DNA of 64,000 bases from the NCBI RefSeq assembly GCF_003226255.1, contig NZ_QJST01000006.1, positions 85,366-149,365 of the forward strand, in the 5' to 3' direction. The notes under the pieces are model-generated. The model ran no database searches and had not been told where the DNA came from. It saw only the letters and a list, made by a program, of their open reading frames with translations. A program made the position numbers and the translations under genes. Positions 29,331 to 37,982 of this stretch are shown one piece after another. Position 1 is the stretch's first letter; every line of letters starts with the position of its first letter. Source of the stretch: Idiomarina fontislapidosi. GTDB lineage: Bacteria; Pseudomonadota; Gammaproteobacteria; Enterobacterales; Alteromonadaceae.

Positions 29331-30386
29331 ATGGCGCGCCGCAATTGGATTAATCCAATTACCTTTGTTGTAATCGCTCTTATTGCACTAGCGATTTATT
29401 TCTTTGCTTTCCCTCCAGCCAAAAAGGTCGAGGAGCAGTCTCAACCCAGTGTTCCTGTGCGAACTCAAATCGTGGCGATGAGTGAATATCGCGATGTGAT
29501 TGAAGCGCTCGGTACGGCGCAGGCCAATGAGACAGTCGAGATTACTTCTCAGACGCAAGATATTGTTGATGCTATCTACTTTGATAGCGGTGATCGGGTC
29601 GAGCAAGGCCAACTGCTTGCTGAGCTCAACGCACGCAAAGAGGTCGCCCGCGTACAACAACTTCAATTCAGTCTCAACGAAGCGGAACGCCAGCTTGAGC
29701 GTTTAACTTCGTTAAGACGTCAAAATGCTGCCTCTCAACAGCAAGTAGAAGAACAGGATGTTGAAGTTAACCGTCTTCAAGCGGAGCTTGAAGTCGCCGA
29801 CGCGACCCTCGCTGAGATGAAAATTTATGCGCCTTTTACGGGTCGAGTGGGTATTCGTGAAGTCAGTCCTGGTGCACTGGTTGCACCTGGCGATATTTTT
29901 ACAACACTTGATGATATTTCACCTATCAAAGTCGACTTTAGTGTTCCCGAACGTTACTTCGCCAGTCTTGCGGTTGATCAAGAGGTCATCGCTCGTAATC
30001 GTGCCTATCCAGCTGAGCAGTTTCGTGGGCGAATTACCAGTATCGATTCGCGCATCGATCCGGTGACTCGATCGGTTCGGGTTCGGGCTAAACTAGGCAA
30101 TGATGACGAACGTTTGCGCCCAGGTATGTTGTTGCAAATTACATTGCTGCGCAGTATTGACGAAGCTTTAATTCTCCCCGAGAAGGCATTATTACCAATT
30201 CAAAACCGCCAGTACGTCTTTATACTTACGCCTGACAACAGAGCTAAGCAGGTCGAAGTCACCATAGGCCGCCGTAAGCCGGGTGTGGTTGAAATTGTTG
30301 ATGGCATAAAACCGGGTGATGAAGTGATTGTCGAGGGTCTTGTACGACTGCGCGACGGTATTCCAGTCGACGTGAGGGAGGACTAG
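29331..30386 (+). CDS. RND efflux system periplasmic adaptor subunit
   Basis: Membrane fusion protein (HlyD_D23/MFP family), 351 residues, linking an inner-membrane RND pump with an outer-membrane channel. An uncleaved N-terminal membrane anchor covers about residues 8-27; then a biotinyl-lipoyl half (IVDAIYFDSGDRVEQGQLLAEL), a coiled-coil hairpin (residues about 100-160), the second half-motif (IYAPFTGRVGIREVSPG), and a beta-barrel (PERYFASL). No lipobox is present, so it is membrane anchored rather than lipidated. It lies 3 bp upstream of the permease. No outer-membrane factor or regulator is adjacent, so a TolC-like protein from elsewhere is presumably used. Confidence 0.9.
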   Translation: MARRNWINPITFVVIALIALAIYFFAFPPAKKVEEQSQPSVPVRTQIVAMSEYRDVIEALGTAQANETVEITSQTQDIVDAIYFDSGDRVEQGQLLAELNARKEVARVQQLQFSLNEAERQLERLTSLRRQNAASQQQVEEQDVEVNRLQAELEVADATLAEMKIYAPFTGRVGIREVSPGALVAPGDIFTTLDDISPIKVDFSVPERYFASLAVDQEVIARNRAYPAEQFRGRITSIDSRIDPVTRSVRVRAKLGNDDERLRPGMLLQITLLRSIDEALILPEKALLPIQNRQYVFILTPDNRAKQVEVTIGRRKPGVVEIVDGIKPGDEVIVEGLVRLRDGIPVDVRED

Positions 30387-30389
30387 GGC

Positions 30390-33300
30390 ATGTTACTATC
30401 TGATGTATCGGTAAAACGCCCAGTCTTTGCCACCGTCGTCAATGTGCTACTCATCATCTTCGGTATTGTTGCATTTACAATGCTGCCGCTACGAGAGTTC
30501 CCAGACATTGATGCGCCTGTCGTCACGATTAGTACGGATTATCCAGGGGCAAGTGCTGAGGTTGTTGAGACACAGGTTACCCAACTGATTGAAGAACGGA
30601 TAAGCGGTATCGAGGGGATTAAAAACATCTCCTCGCGCAGTGCGCCCGGAAACTCGTCGATCAGTATTGAGTTTACCCTTGCACGTGATATCGACGCGGC
30701 ATCTAATGACGTTCGTGAGCGCGTATCGCGAGCGCTCGATAACTTACCCGAGGAATCGGACCCACCGGAAGTATCCAAAGCGTCTTCAGATGAGACAACC
30801 GTCGTTTGGTACAACTTGCGCAGTGAGAGTATGTCGATACTCGAACTGACCGACTACGCGGAACGTTACATTGTTGATCGGCTTGCGGTGGTTGATGGTG
30901 TTGCGCGTGTGCGTATTGGCGGTGACCGCCGTTATGCTATGCGTGTTTGGCTCGATCGTGATGCGATGGCGGCGCGTCAGATAACGGTGACTGATATTGT
31001 GAACCGTTTACGCGAGGAGAATATCGAACTGCCCGCCGGTGAAGTGGAGTCAACTGAACGTGAGTTTTCAGTTCGAATGGCTCGGGCTTACCTCTCTGAG
31101 GAGGACTTCAGAAACTTAGTGATTCGGCAAGGTGAGGATGGTTATTTAGTCCGGCTTGGCGAAGTCGCACGTGTTGAACTCGGTGCCGAAGATGATAAAA
31201 CCGATTTCCGAGGAAACGGTGTCAACATGGTCGGTATTGGTATTATTAAGCAGTCAAAAGCCAATACGCTCAGTGTGGTTGAGAATGTCCGCAAAGAAAT
31301 GGACGCGTTGGAAAAAACACTGCCCGAAACCATGTATTTGGCGACGAGTTATGACTCATCCATTTTTATCAAAGGCTCGATTGATGAGGTTTACAATACG
31401 TTGCTGATCGCCATGGCGTTGGTGGTTGTGGTGATCTACCTATTTCTTGGTAATATTCGCGCAACGATTATTCCCGCGTTAACAGTGCCGGTAGCGATTA
31501 TCGCATCGTATATTGTGCTGTTCTCACTTGGCTTCTCGATCAACTTACTCACACTCTTGGCTTTGGTGTTGGCGATAGGCTTGGTCGTTGATGACTCGAT
31601 TGTTGTGCTAGAAAACATCTATCGACGTGTTGAAGAGGGAGAGCCGCCCTTGTTAGCAGCATACCGCGGTGCCCGAGAAGTAGGTTTTGCGGTTATTGCG
31701 ACGACGCTGGTACTGATTTCTGTGTTTGTGCCGCTGGCGTTTCTTGAGGGTAACATTGGTAAGTTGTTTACTGAGTTTGCGCTTGCCATCGCGGCTGCAG
31801 TGGCATTCTCGAGTATCGCTGCGCTAACACTCACACCGATGCTGGGCTCAAAAATACTCCATAAAAAAGAGCGTTCTAGTAAATTTGGTATCGCTTTTGA
31901 TCGGTTTTTTAAATGGCTTGAGGCTAGATATACAACGTTGTTAGAAGGCAGTATTAAACGCCCTGTGTTGGCGTTGGTACTGGTGATTATGAGTGGTGTG
32001 GTGAGCTATGGTGCAATGCAATTTGTGCCGCAAGAATTTGCGCCACCCGAAGACCGTGGAACTTTCTATATCAGTATAAAGGGCGCAGAAGGCGCGAGTT
32101 TTGAGTCGAACTCACAGCATATGGATGAGATAGAGCAAATCATTCTGCCCTATATCGACCAAAACAAGATTGACCGAGTCATTGTTCGCGCGCCAGGTTG
32201 GGGTAATTCAGCGGGTATCGCGATTGTCGGTGCGGTACCGTTTGATGAACGCGATTGGTCTACTTTCGAGTTAATGGAAGAGATGCGTAAAAAGCTTAAC
32301 CAAGTTGTGGGTGTCCAAGCTTTCGCGTTCATGCGCAGCGGTATCAGCGGTGGCGGTGGTCGTCCTGTACAATTTGTATTGCAAGGCAACACCTACGAGA
32401 AACTAGCTGAGTACCGCGATATCGTTATTGAGGAAGCCGCTAAGAACCCAGGGCTGGTGGAAGTCGACAGTGATTATAAAGAAACCTTGCCGCAATTGTT
32501 AATCGAAGTCGATGAGGTGCGAGCCGCCGATCTGGGTGTTTCGGTTGAAGATATCGGTATCACTCTGCAATCCATATTGGGACAGCGCCGAGTGACCACC
32601 TATCTTGACCGCGGTGAAGAGTACTACGTGATGCTTGAAGGTGAGAAAGCCGATTACCGCAGTCCGAGCGCCATAGATAACATTTACGTGCGATCGGGTA
32701 AGAGCGGAGAGCTGATTCCATTGTCCAATGTGGTTAAAGTCAGCGAACGTGCAACATCATCGCAGTTGAACCGCTACAACCGTATGCGAAGTGTTACGAT
32801 CGAAGCGAATCTCGCGGAAGGTTACTCATTGGGTGACGCGCTTAGCTATCTTGAAAATGTGGTGGATGAACAATTGCCAGACAATGTGTCTGTTGATTAC
32901 AAGGGCGAATCTCAGCTGTATAAAGAAAGTGGCAGCTCAATTGTGTTTGTCTTTGGTCTGGCATTAATTATCACGTTCCTTGTGCTTGCGGCTCAGTTTG
33001 AGAGCTTTATTCATCCTTTAGTGATCATGCTGGCAGTCCCGATTGCTATTGTAGGTGCTTTTATCGGTCTGTATTTAACCGGCAACAGCATTAATATCTA
33101 TAGCCAAATCGGTATTGTCATGTTGATTGGTTTGGCGGCGAAGAACGGTATTTTGATTGTCGAGTTTGCCAACCAGTTACGTGATGCAGGACTTTCTTTC
33201 CGCGACGCGGTGATTACCGCATCACGTCAACGTTTGCGTCCGATTGTGATGACCGCCTTTACGACGTTGATGAGTTCTGTACCGCTTATCGTTGGCACGG

Positions 33301-33488
33301 GACCTGGTTCTGAAAGCCGCATGGTCATCGGTACGGTCATTTTTGCTGGGGTCGCGCTGTCGGCGTTCTTAACGCTGTTCGTGATACCCGCACTTTACAT
33401 GCTGATGGCTCAGAAGACCCAATCACCGATGGCAATCACGCGGCGTTTAGAGTCGTTACAAGAAGAGTATCCGGACCACCGTCATTAA
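30390..33488 (+). CDS. RND efflux transporter permease subunit
   Basis: Inner-membrane proton antiporter of the HAE1 (AcrB/MdtB-type) family, 1032 residues with the expected twelve membrane helices and two large periplasmic loops (about residues 35-335 and 555-865). The proton-relay aspartate pair is seen in GLVVDDSIVVLENI in helix 4, and the partner lysine in GLAAKNGILIVEFAN in helix 10. This rules out the metal-exporting CzcA arrangement, which has a different helix-4 motif. Substrates cannot be predicted; multidrug export is the usual role. It starts 3 bp after the adaptor stop, indicating co-translation, and is followed by a hairpin terminator within the convergent ugpQ gene. Confidence 0.92.
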   Translation: MLLSDVSVKRPVFATVVNVLLIIFGIVAFTMLPLREFPDIDAPVVTISTDYPGASAEVVETQVTQLIEERISGIEGIKNISSRSAPGNSSISIEFTLARDIDAASNDVRERVSRALDNLPEESDPPEVSKASSDETTVVWYNLRSESMSILELTDYAERYIVDRLAVVDGVARVRIGGDRRYAMRVWLDRDAMAARQITVTDIVNRLREENIELPAGEVESTEREFSVRMARAYLSEEDFRNLVIRQGEDGYLVRLGEVARVELGAEDDKTDFRGNGVNMVGIGIIKQSKANTLSVVENVRKEMDALEKTLPETMYLATSYDSSIFIKGSIDEVYNTLLIAMALVVVVIYLFLGNIRATIIPALTVPVAIIASYIVLFSLGFSINLLTLLALVLAIGLVVDDSIVVLENIYRRVEEGEPPLLAAYRGAREVGFAVIATTLVLISVFVPLAFLEGNIGKLFTEFALAIAAAVAFSSIAALTLTPMLGSKILHKKERSSKFGIAFDRFFKWLEARYTTLLEGSIKRPVLALVLVIMSGVVSYGAMQFVPQEFAPPEDRGTFYISIKGAEGASFESNSQHMDEIEQIILPYIDQNKIDRVIVRAPGWGNSAGIAIVGAVPFDERDWSTFELMEEMRKKLNQVVGVQAFAFMRSGISGGGGRPVQFVLQGNTYEKLAEYRDIVIEEAAKNPGLVEVDSDYKETLPQLLIEVDEVRAADLGVSVEDIGITLQSILGQRRVTTYLDRGEEYYVMLEGEKADYRSPSAIDNIYVRSGKSGELIPLSNVVKVSERATSSQLNRYNRMRSVTIEANLAEGYSLGDALSYLENVVDEQLPDNVSVDYKGESQLYKESGSSIVFVFGLALIITFLVLAAQFESFIHPLVIMLAVPIAIVGAFIGLYLTGNSINIYSQIGIVMLIGLAAKNGILIVEFANQLRDAGLSFRDAVITASRQRLRPIVMTAFTTLMSSVPLIVGTGPGSESRMVIGTVIFAGVALSAFLTLFVIPALYMLMAQKTQSPMAITRRLESLQEEYPDHRH

Positions 33489-33496
33489 ACGGTGGT

Positions 33497-34225
33497 TCAG
33501 TAATGCCAGAGGGGCGAACGGTTGATTCCCGGGAGCCCCTCTATTATTTTTTGAGCGTAACTTGGGTGGTTAGTAAAAATGCCATCCACACCCATCTCAT
33601 GTAATTCCTCAATGTCATGCCCTTCATCCACAGTAAATACATAGACTTCAAGCGCACGGCGGTGCGCGTCATCAACTAACTCTTGTGTGACAAAATCAAC
33701 GTCCACATGCACTGAAAAAGCATTGAGTCGAGAGGCAAAGTCACAGTAATCCAGTGGACAACAGGTAGTCAATGCGCCGACATTGATATTGGGTCGGCGA
33801 TGCTTCAGTCGCTGTAGCCAATGGTGATTAAATGAGGATACTAAGAGTTGTTCTGGCTGGAATAGCGCTTTTTCAAGGACGTAGTCGATATCGAGCAGCA
33901 ATGACTGACTCGGGATATCGCCCTTAAGCTCTATGTTCACGTGACAGCGTCCCGCGATATGTTCAAGTGCTTCACGTAGGGTTGGAATGGGCTGTTGCCC
34001 AAATACTTTGAGCCCTTTCACTTGTGCTTGCGTTAGGTCGAGCAAGCGGCCTGGTGATGCGGTTAAACGCTCAAGGTAACGATCGTGAAATACAAAACGC
34101 TCGCCGTCGACAGCATATACATCGAGTTCGATACCAAAGGCATGGCTATCAATAGCCCGACTAAATGCCGCCAACGTATTTTCGGGCGCTTCGAAGCTCG
34201 CACCCCGATGCGCCCAAATCTTCAT
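33497..34225 (-). CDS. ugpQ: Glycerophosphodiester phosphodiesterase
   Basis: GDPD family enzyme hydrolysing glycerophosphodiesters to glycerol 3-phosphate and an alcohol. The 242-residue protein has the family N-terminus [18 protein letters not shown] with the catalytic His-Arg, the metal site [19 protein letters not shown], and NIELKGD, and it lacks a signal peptide, so it should be cytoplasmic as E. coli UgpQ is. Its ATG overlaps the psd stop by 4 bp (ATGA), so it is translationally coupled to phosphatidylserine decarboxylase; a joint role in phospholipid turnover is plausible. Its final codons also encode the stem of the opposing terminator. Confidence 0.88.
   Translation of the reverse strand: MKIWAHRGASFEAPENTLAAFSRAIDSHAFGIELDVYAVDGERFVFHDRYLERLTASPGRLLDLTQAQVKGLKVFGQQPIPTLREALEHIAGRCHVNIELKGDIPSQSLLLDIDYVLEKALFQPEQLLVSSFNHHWLQRLKHRRPNINVGALTTCCPLDYCDFASRLNAFSVHVDVDFVTQELVDDAHRRALEVYVFTVDEGHDIEELHEMGVDGIFTNHPSYAQKIIEGLPGINRSPLWHY
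33508..33552 (+). terminator. Terminator of the RND operon, inside the 3' end of ugpQ
   Basis: AGAGGGGC (33508-33515) pairs with GCCCCTCT (33535-33542) across a 19-base loop that itself contains CCCGGG; six T follow at 33547-33552. It begins 20 bp after the permease stop and lies wholly within the last codons of the convergent ugpQ gene. Confidence 0.7.
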
Positions 34226-35091
34226 GGCCGAACCTTCGCCATCGGTGCTCCCATGCGTGTCACTGAGCCTGGCTCGAGCGCGGTATCAAAATCGATAGCG
34301 CCTTTAGCAAACGTCATTACCACTGTTGAGCCGAGCTTAAAGTGCCCCATTTCCTCGCCTTTTTTCAGACGGATTGCTTCAGGTCCGGATGTTGGGTATG
34401 ACCAATGCTGAATCCGCGCACCCGTAGGCGGCGTCACGGTTCCAGACCAGACGGTGCCGATGCTCGCCACGATAGTCGCACCGACGAGTACCATCGACAT
34501 GGGACCCACTTCGGTATCAAATAGCGCGACAACACGTTCGTTACGTGCAAATAAATTCGGCACATTTTGCGCTGTGAGCGGGTTCACGGAGAATAGGTCG
34601 CCTGGAATATACACCATCTTGCGTAAGACCCCATCAATTGGCATATGAATGCGATGGTAATCCTTGGGTGCTAAATAAATCGTGGCAAATGAGCCTTCAC
34701 GGAAGGGCGCTGCATCCTCATCTTTACCACCTAACAATTCTAGGAGCGAGTAGTCGTGACCTTTAGCCTGAAAAATTCGGCCTTCTTCAATGTCACCCAA
34801 TTGACTAACAGCACCATCGACTGGATGTGAAAGGCTATCTGAATCCTCAACAATAGGACGAAGCTCTGGTTTTAGACGTCGGGTAAAAAAGCTATTAAAC
34901 GTCGCATAGTCACGCGGATCCTCGTGGATAGCCTCCGACATATCAATTTTATACTGCTTAATAAACCAACGAATAAATGCCTGCGTAAATAAGCCGGCTT
35001 TCGCAGCGGCAAATCGACCTACTAAACGTGATAGTAGATGCTTTGGAAGTACATATTGAAGACCAATTTTGAATCGTTCGCTGCTGCTCAC
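34222..35091 (-). CDS. psd: Phosphatidylserine decarboxylase proenzyme
   Basis: Makes phosphatidylethanolamine from phosphatidylserine at the inner membrane. The 289-residue proenzyme carries the self-cleavage motif LGST with the pyruvoyl-forming serine at residue 255 (E. coli Ser254), the catalytic Asp in HPVDGAVSQ, and His in KDYHRIHMP. Translation starts at GTG 35091, directly after the rsgA stop (TAAGTG), with GAGGA about ten bases upstream inside rsgA. The order rsgA-psd is the same as in E. coli; ugpQ replaces mscM as the next gene. Confidence 0.95.
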   Translation of the reverse strand: MSSSERFKIGLQYVLPKHLLSRLVGRFAAAKAGLFTQAFIRWFIKQYKIDMSEAIHEDPRDYATFNSFFTRRLKPELRPIVEDSDSLSHPVDGAVSQLGDIEEGRIFQAKGHDYSLLELLGGKDEDAAPFREGSFATIYLAPKDYHRIHMPIDGVLRKMVYIPGDLFSVNPLTAQNVPNLFARNERVVALFDTEVGPMSMVLVGATIVASIGTVWSGTVTPPTGARIQHWSYPTSGPEAIRLKKGEEMGHFKLGSTVVMTFAKGAIDFDTALEPGSVTRMGAPMAKVRP

Positions 35092-36138
35092 TTACAGTTT
35101 TCCTCTTGCTGAAACTCGAGACGGTTTATTTGCCATCATAGACTCGATGATCCGATGATAATTCTCTAGCCGCCATGGGAGTATTTCACCCTGTTCGACA
35201 GCTTCTTGCAATGCACAGCCCGGATCATTTTTATGCTTACAATCTTTGAACTTACATGCCCCAAGATAGGGCTGAAAATCAATATAACCCGATGCGACTT
35301 GTTCAGGCTCGAGGTGCCATAAGGCAAATTCCCGTATCCCCGGCGAGTCGATTAAGGCACCACCACTTTTAAGTGGATACCATGTCGCGACTGTGGTCGT
35401 ATGCTGACCTAAGCCCGAGTTTGTTGAGACCTCTTTCGTCTCGGTCGCCACTTCGGGCAACAGCTGGTTTACGATGGACGACTTGCCGACACCACTTTGA
35501 CCAACCACGATCGAAATATGTTCACTTAACATACTATTGAGTTCTGCCATGCCATCGGCTGTTTTGCTGCTGACCCATAATACCTGATATCCAATCGCAC
35601 GATAGTCAGCCAAACGTTGTTCAATTAGCGCACGCTCGTCGGCATCGATGTCAGTCAATAAGTCTGCTTTATTTAGAACGATAATAGGCTCGATATCGAT
35701 CGCTTCACAGGCGACGATGTAACGATCAATAATTTGTGTGGTGAAGCTCGGTAGCACACTTGAAATGACAAATATCTGGTCGATGTTTGCGGCAACAGGT
35801 TTGAGTCCGTCGTAATAGTCAGGACGTGATAGTAGAGATTCTCGCTCGTGCACGGCTTCGATAATACCGCGCATGCCGTCTTGTGATTGCAGCATAGGAC
35901 GCCATTGAACTTTGTCCCCGGTCACTAGCGAATCGACGGTGCGACGAATGTGGCAGCGAACAATCTCATTCTCGCCGGTCAGCAAATCGGCATGTTGACC
36001 ATAACGACTGACAATAATGCCCGTTTCGCTGGCGCCTAGCTGGTCGCTCGGCACATCGATTTCTTGCGCGAGACGCTTCTCGCGGTTTTGTTGAATTCGA
36101 CGTTTTTGTCCTTTATTCAGGCGTTTTTGCTTGGCCAA
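35092..36138 (-). CDS. rsgA: Small ribosomal subunit biogenesis GTPase RsgA
   Basis: Circularly permuted GTPase that helps mature the 30S subunit. The 348 residues show an OB-fold at the N-terminus, then NKADLL (G4) preceding the P-loop GQSGVGKSSI (G1) and DSPGIREF (G3), the permuted order of this family, and a C-terminal zinc knuckle CKFKDCKHKNDPGC. The start is TTG at 36138, with AAGG upstream; the basic N-terminus (AKQKRLNKGQKRR) agrees with E. coli RsgA. It is divergent from orn and immediately followed by psd. Confidence 0.94.
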   Translation of the reverse strand: MAKQKRLNKGQKRRIQQNREKRLAQEIDVPSDQLGASETGIIVSRYGQHADLLTGENEIVRCHIRRTVDSLVTGDKVQWRPMLQSQDGMRGIIEAVHERESLLSRPDYYDGLKPVAANIDQIFVISSVLPSFTTQIIDRYIVACEAIDIEPIIVLNKADLLTDIDADERALIEQRLADYRAIGYQVLWVSSKTADGMAELNSMLSEHISIVVGQSGVGKSSIVNQLLPEVATETKEVSTNSGLGQHTTTVATWYPLKSGGALIDSPGIREFALWHLEPEQVASGYIDFQPYLGACKFKDCKHKNDPGCALQEAVEQGEILPWRLENYHRIIESMMANKPSRVSARGKL

Positions 36139-36210
36139 TCGCTTTACCTTGTTGCCACTTACGGTTTAACGCTATCATAACCTAAAATGAGTCGAGTTAA
36201 GAGAGTTCGA

Positions 36211-36762
36211 ATGAGTGAAGAACAAAAAAGTCAGCGTTTAATTTGGATCGATTTAGAGATGACGGGATTAAACCCTGATTATGACCATGTTATTGAAGTG
36301 GCAACTATCGTTACCGACGCACAATTGAATATTCTGGCCGAAGGACCGACGATCGCAATACATCAACCGCAGGCCAACCTCGATAAAATGGACGACTGGA
36401 ACGTCAAAACGCATACTGGTTCCGGGTTAGTTGAACGCGTGAAAAGCAGTCAACACAGCGAGCAAGATGCCGTACGCGAGACGATTGCTTTTTTATCTGA
36501 GTACGTGGACCCCAATACATCTCCGATGTGCGGTAACTCGATTTGTCAGGATCGCCGATTTTTAGCACGTCATATGCCAGAACTAGAAGCCTTTTTCCAT
36601 TATCGTAATCTTGATGTCAGCACGGTAAAGGAACTGGCAAGACGCTGGAAGCCCGAGGCTATGAATGGTTTTAAAAAGAAAGGTGCGCATGAAGCCCTTG
36701 CGGATATTCGTGAGTCTATCGAAGAACTCAAATATTACAGAGAACATTTTTTCGCCATTTAA
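36211..36762 (+). CDS. orn: Oligoribonuclease
   Basis: DEDDh-type 3'-5' exonuclease that degrades 2-5-nt RNAs and pGpG, the last step of cyclic di-GMP breakdown. The 183-residue protein has ExoI in [11 protein letters not shown], ExoII in [13 protein letters not shown], and ExoIII with His and Asp in [12 protein letters not shown] chose the ATG at 36211, with AAGAGAG upstream, because it gives the usual length; an upstream ATG at 36187 adds eight residues. Like E. coli orn it is followed by tRNA-Gly genes. In this window it may serve the two cyclic di-GMP genes at 40-45 kb. Confidence 0.95.
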   Translation: MSEEQKSQRLIWIDLEMTGLNPDYDHVIEVATIVTDAQLNILAEGPTIAIHQPQANLDKMDDWNVKTHTGSGLVERVKSSQHSEQDAVRETIAFLSEYVDPNTSPMCGNSICQDRRFLARHMPELEAFFHYRNLDVSTVKELARRWKPEAMNGFKKKGAHEALADIRESIEELKYYREHFFAI

Positions 36763-36784
36763 ACGGGTTGCTGCGAAAAAGCGG

Positions 36785-36812
36785 TTGACGTGGGCGGCGG
36801 TTTCAGTAGAAT
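36785..36812 (+). promoter_or_regulatory. Promoter of the tRNA-Gly genes
   Basis: TTGACG (36785-36790), 16-bp spacer, TAGAAT (36807-36812), then a discriminator ACACGCC. The short spacer and GC-containing discriminator are usual for growth-rate-controlled stable RNA promoters, and closely match the rRNA promoters at 63.8 kb. Confidence 0.75.
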
Positions 36813-36830
36813 ACACGCCGCACTGACGAT

Positions 36831-36906
<76 letters not shown>

Positions 36907-36969
36907 AGTCAGACTCTCCTAATACTTATTTATTTGCACCTAGGTGCGGATAATAAAAAGTACCGAAAT

Positions 36970-37045
<76 letters not shown>

Positions 37046-37052
37046 AATTTTT

Positions 37053-37982
37053 TCAGTATTCGCTCCCTAACATGCCTTTTAAGTGCGCCACTACGCTACG
37101 TCCCAGTGCACTATGATCATACCCACCCTCGAGTGTCGAAACGATACGACCTGAACAATGTTGGTCTGCAATTCGTTTTAGCTTTTGTGTTATCCAAAAG
37201 TAGTCATCTTCTTTGAGCAAGAATTGCGACATTTCATCTTCAATATGACCATCGAACCCTGCTGAGATTAAGATTAACTCGGGCGCAAAGGCTTCAACCT
37301 TTGGTAAAATCTGGTAGTAAACCACTTCGCGCCAGTCCAAGCTTTTACTGCCTGCAGGCAGACCGATCGAGACAATGTGCTCGTCACTGACGTTCTCGTC
37401 AACATAAGGGTAAAGCTGTGATTGAAAGGTCGAACAGAACAACACATTGGGATGAGCTCGAATGATATCTTCTGTACCGTTGCCGTGGTGAACGTCAAAA
37501 TCCACAATAGCAACCCGTGATAAGCCATAGGCCTGTTGCGCGTAGAGCGCCGCGATAGCTACATTGTTGAAAACACAAAAACCCATTGCTTGATCACGCG
37601 TTGCATGATGTCCAGGCGGGCGTACAAGGCAGAATGCTTGCTTATTCTCTTCTGATAGTACTTTATCGACCGCGGCAATGTTGGCACCGACCGCATGAAG
37701 TGCCGAATCGAGGGTGTCAGGCGTCATCGGTGTATCTGGATCGAGCCACACGTGACCTTGCTTAGGTTGTTTGTGATAAAGCTCGCTGATGTAGGCATCG
37801 GTATGTGCCAATTTGATATGCTCTAACGTGGCGGCTCCTGCTTGTTCGCGTGTTAGGACAAAATCGAGTCCGGAGCGGATAAGTTGGTCATTCACGGCAT
37901 CGATCCGCGCTGGACATTCGGGATGTTCACTGTCCGGATTGTGCAGGAGGCAATGTGGGTGCGAATAAAGATAAATGCTCAT
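37053..37982 (-). CDS. Histone deacetylase family protein (AcuC/acetylpolyamine amidohydrolase-like)
   Basis: Zinc-dependent arginase-fold deacetylase, 309 residues. Active-site elements are complete: RPPGHHATRDQAMGF with the His-His charge relay, IVDFDVHHGNGTED with zinc-binding Asp and His, and SAGFDGH with the second zinc Asp. Bacterial relatives remove acetyl groups from lysines (AcuC on acetyl-CoA synthetase) or polyamines; the substrate here is unknown. Its ATG overlaps the stop of the upstream CoA-transferase/GNAT fusion by 4 bp (ATGA), so the two are made together. That context favours reversible protein acetylation over polyamine metabolism, but this is inference. Confidence 0.9.
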   Translation of the reverse strand: MSIYLYSHPHCLLHNPDSEHPECPARIDAVNDQLIRSGLDFVLTREQAGAATLEHIKLAHTDAYISELYHKQPKQGHVWLDPDTPMTPDTLDSALHAVGANIAAVDKVLSEENKQAFCLVRPPGHHATRDQAMGFCVFNNVAIAALYAQQAYGLSRVAIVDFDVHHGNGTEDIIRAHPNVLFCSTFQSQLYPYVDENVSDEHIVSIGLPAGSKSLDWREVVYYQILPKVEAFAPELILISAGFDGHIEDEMSQFLLKEDDYFWITQKLKRIADQHCSGRIVSTLEGGYDHSALGRSVVAHLKGMLGSEY

